Virus record (IMG/VR): IMGVR_UViG_3300036715_001368
Location: 95,019-159,018 of that record
From: a virus
DNA: 64,000 bases
Reading direction: 5' to 3' (one strand)
The notes under the pieces were generated by a model, which worked only from the letters and a program-made list of their open reading frames with translations, was not told the origin of the DNA and did no database searches. The first letter of the stretch is position 1. Each line of letters opens with the position of its first letter. Of the stretch, positions 63,107 through 64,000 are shown one piece after another. Made by a program: the position numbers and the translations under genes.

Positions 63107-64000
63107 GTGTCCGTCAAGACCCACCTCGGTCGTCATCGATCAGAGCGCTCCAAAGAGGAGGAGATGAAGATCCTGCTCGAGGAGCTCGACAACCTCGACG
63201 ACGATGAGCGTGAGGCCGTTCACGTCATGCTCTCAGAGACGCTGAAGAATCGACCCTTCGAGTCGGTGAAGACGCATCGTCTGCCGGATGGAACGGTGCT
63301 CGAAGACCGAGGCAAGCCGCTCTTCGATCTGATCCAAGAGACGGAGTACCTGAAGCAGGTCGTTGATGTCGACACCTGGATTAAGGACTCGTATTTCATG
63401 GGTCAGTGCGCGTTCAAGTGGCCGAGGTGGCAGGAGGACTTGAGGGAGCTTTTTGGACCGAGCGGCTACCACGAGGCGATCCTCACGGGCGCCATCGGCA
63501 TCGGCAAGAGCACATTCGTCGAGATGGCGCTCCTGCGCATGATCTACGAGTACTCCTGCCTTCGGAATCCGCAGCGCACCTACGGCTTGATGCCGGGCGA
63601 TAAGATCTATATCGTCGTCTTGAACGTGAATACGGACCTCGCCCAGAAGGTCGTCTTCGAAGGGCTAGTCAACAAGCTCGAACAGAGTCCGTACTTCCAG
63701 AAAGAGTACGAGTTCGAGGCGACGCAGAAGGTCATTCGATTCCCGAATGGGCTCAGAATCATTCCGCGAGCGAGCACCGATACCAGCGCACTCGGCCTCA
63801 ACGTCATTGGAGGCGTTCTCTCGGAGGTGAACTTCAACGATGGAGGTCACTTCGATTCGAAGCGTCAGGCGTCCGCAACCACGGCTTCGCGTTCGCGCCA
63901 TGGCATCGAGATGGACATCGGCAAGGTGTACTCGGAGCTGATCACGCGCTTGAAGTCACGATTCGGTCGCGTCGGAAAGTTACCAGGCCTGGTCCTCCTG
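63107..64000 (+). CDS. terL: Terminase large subunit (truncated by the window edge)
   Basis: The N-terminal 298 residues of a large terminase. An N-terminal helical region leads to TGAIGIGKS (127-135), a Walker A loop, followed by FVEMALLRMIYEY. LNVIGGVLSEVNF (about 231-243) is the Walker B strand with Glu240 as catalytic carboxylate. It pumps DNA into the prohead with ATP. The nuclease domain lies beyond the edge. The start is GTG 63107. Confidence 0.85.
   Translation, partial: MSVKTHLGRHRSERSKEEEMKILLEELDNLDDDEREAVHVMLSETLKNRPFESVKTHRLPDGTVLEDRGKPLFDLIQETEYLKQVVDVDTWIKDSYFMGQCAFKWPRWQEDLRELFGPSGYHEAILTGAIGIGKSTFVEMALLRMIYEYSCLRNPQRTYGLMPGDKIYIVVLNVNTDLAQKVVFEGLVNKLEQSPYFQKEYEFEATQKVIRFPNGLRIIPRASTDTSALGLNVIGGVLSEVNFNDGGHFDSKRQASATTASRSRHGIEMDIGKVYSELITRLKSRFGRVGKLPGLVLL

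Noticed and set aside
1-64000. UGA recoded as a sense codon throughout
   Set aside because: Many well-supported genes end in TGA, often in ATGA overlaps, so global recoding would fuse them. Only local, partial decoding remains possible.
1-64000. Integrase, transposase or lysogeny module
   Set aside because: No recombinase or insertion sequence was recognised. A repressor-like HTH (37641) alone does not prove lysogeny.

Overview
This window is a piece of the genome of a large tailed double-stranded DNA phage (or a prophage of one). The evidence is a very dense, almost entirely plus-strand layout with start and stop codons overlapping (ATGA, TGATG, GTGA), many small proteins, a large terminase running off the right edge, tail/surface proteins, peptidoglycan hydrolases, a phage-type nucleotide pathway, HNH endonucleases and very few intergenic gaps. 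The host is unknown. Lipoprotein signal sequences and a spanin-like membrane protein point to a Gram-negative host. No host chromosomal genes, integrase, insertion sequence or CRISPR array were seen.

Layout. 1-6.0 kb is DNA metabolism: a PD-(D/E)XK exonuclease with a cysteine cluster, a double GroES protein, a RuvC-fold nuclease, SSB and a ParB. 3.9-20.5 kb holds an unusual chemistry cassette: a DegT aminotransferase, two WbqC-family proteins around a SWIM/RarA-C protein, a glycosyltransferase, a radical SAM enzyme, a phytanoyl-CoA-dioxygenase-like oxygenase, a PIG-L deacetylase, two GNAT-fold acyltransferases and a PurD-like ATP-grasp enzyme, interleaved with a C5 cytosine methyltransferase and DUF1643, DUF5131 and DUF3268 proteins. 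21-33 kb has a second ParB-fold protein, lysis and secreted enzymes (a lytic-transglycosylase-like protein, a papain-like protease, a glucosaminidase), ThyX, and two tail/surface proteins. 33-34.7 kb adds a dNMP kinase and an HD nucleotidase; a dUTPase lies at 59.5 kb. 34.7-60.5 kb is a long run of small accessory genes: a Tad2-type anti-Thoeris domain, a lone receiver domain, a metallopeptidase, ASCH and SLOG proteins, single-span membrane proteins, a tRNA and a tRNA-like RNA. 60.7-64 kb carries virion-like proteins and the terminase large subunit.

How it works together. ThyX, dNMP kinase, HD nucleotidase and dUTPase would supply thymidylate and remove dUTP. SSB, the RuvC-fold nuclease, the exonuclease and the SWIM/RarA-C protein would serve replication and recombination. 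The carbohydrate/aminoacyl-type cassette would build and attach a decoration, either on a surface glycan or on DNA.

Most striking signals: (1) a palindrome, CGCAA-N4-TTGCG, occurs 12 times exactly and at least 4 more times with one change across the window, far above chance, in a genome with two ParB-fold proteins; (2) a tRNA gene with an eight-base anticodon loop containing UCA sits 9 bp after a short lipoprotein reading frame that is interrupted exactly at UGAA, with a second UGAA-type break at 40.08 kb; (3) three proteins encoded side by side share an N-terminal leader ending in (L/M)-x-E, like a capsid-targeting peptide; (4) a roughly 155-base tRNA-like RNA; (5) a conserved promoter-like element in three intergenic gaps; (6) short tandem duplications clustered at 38-42.6 kb.
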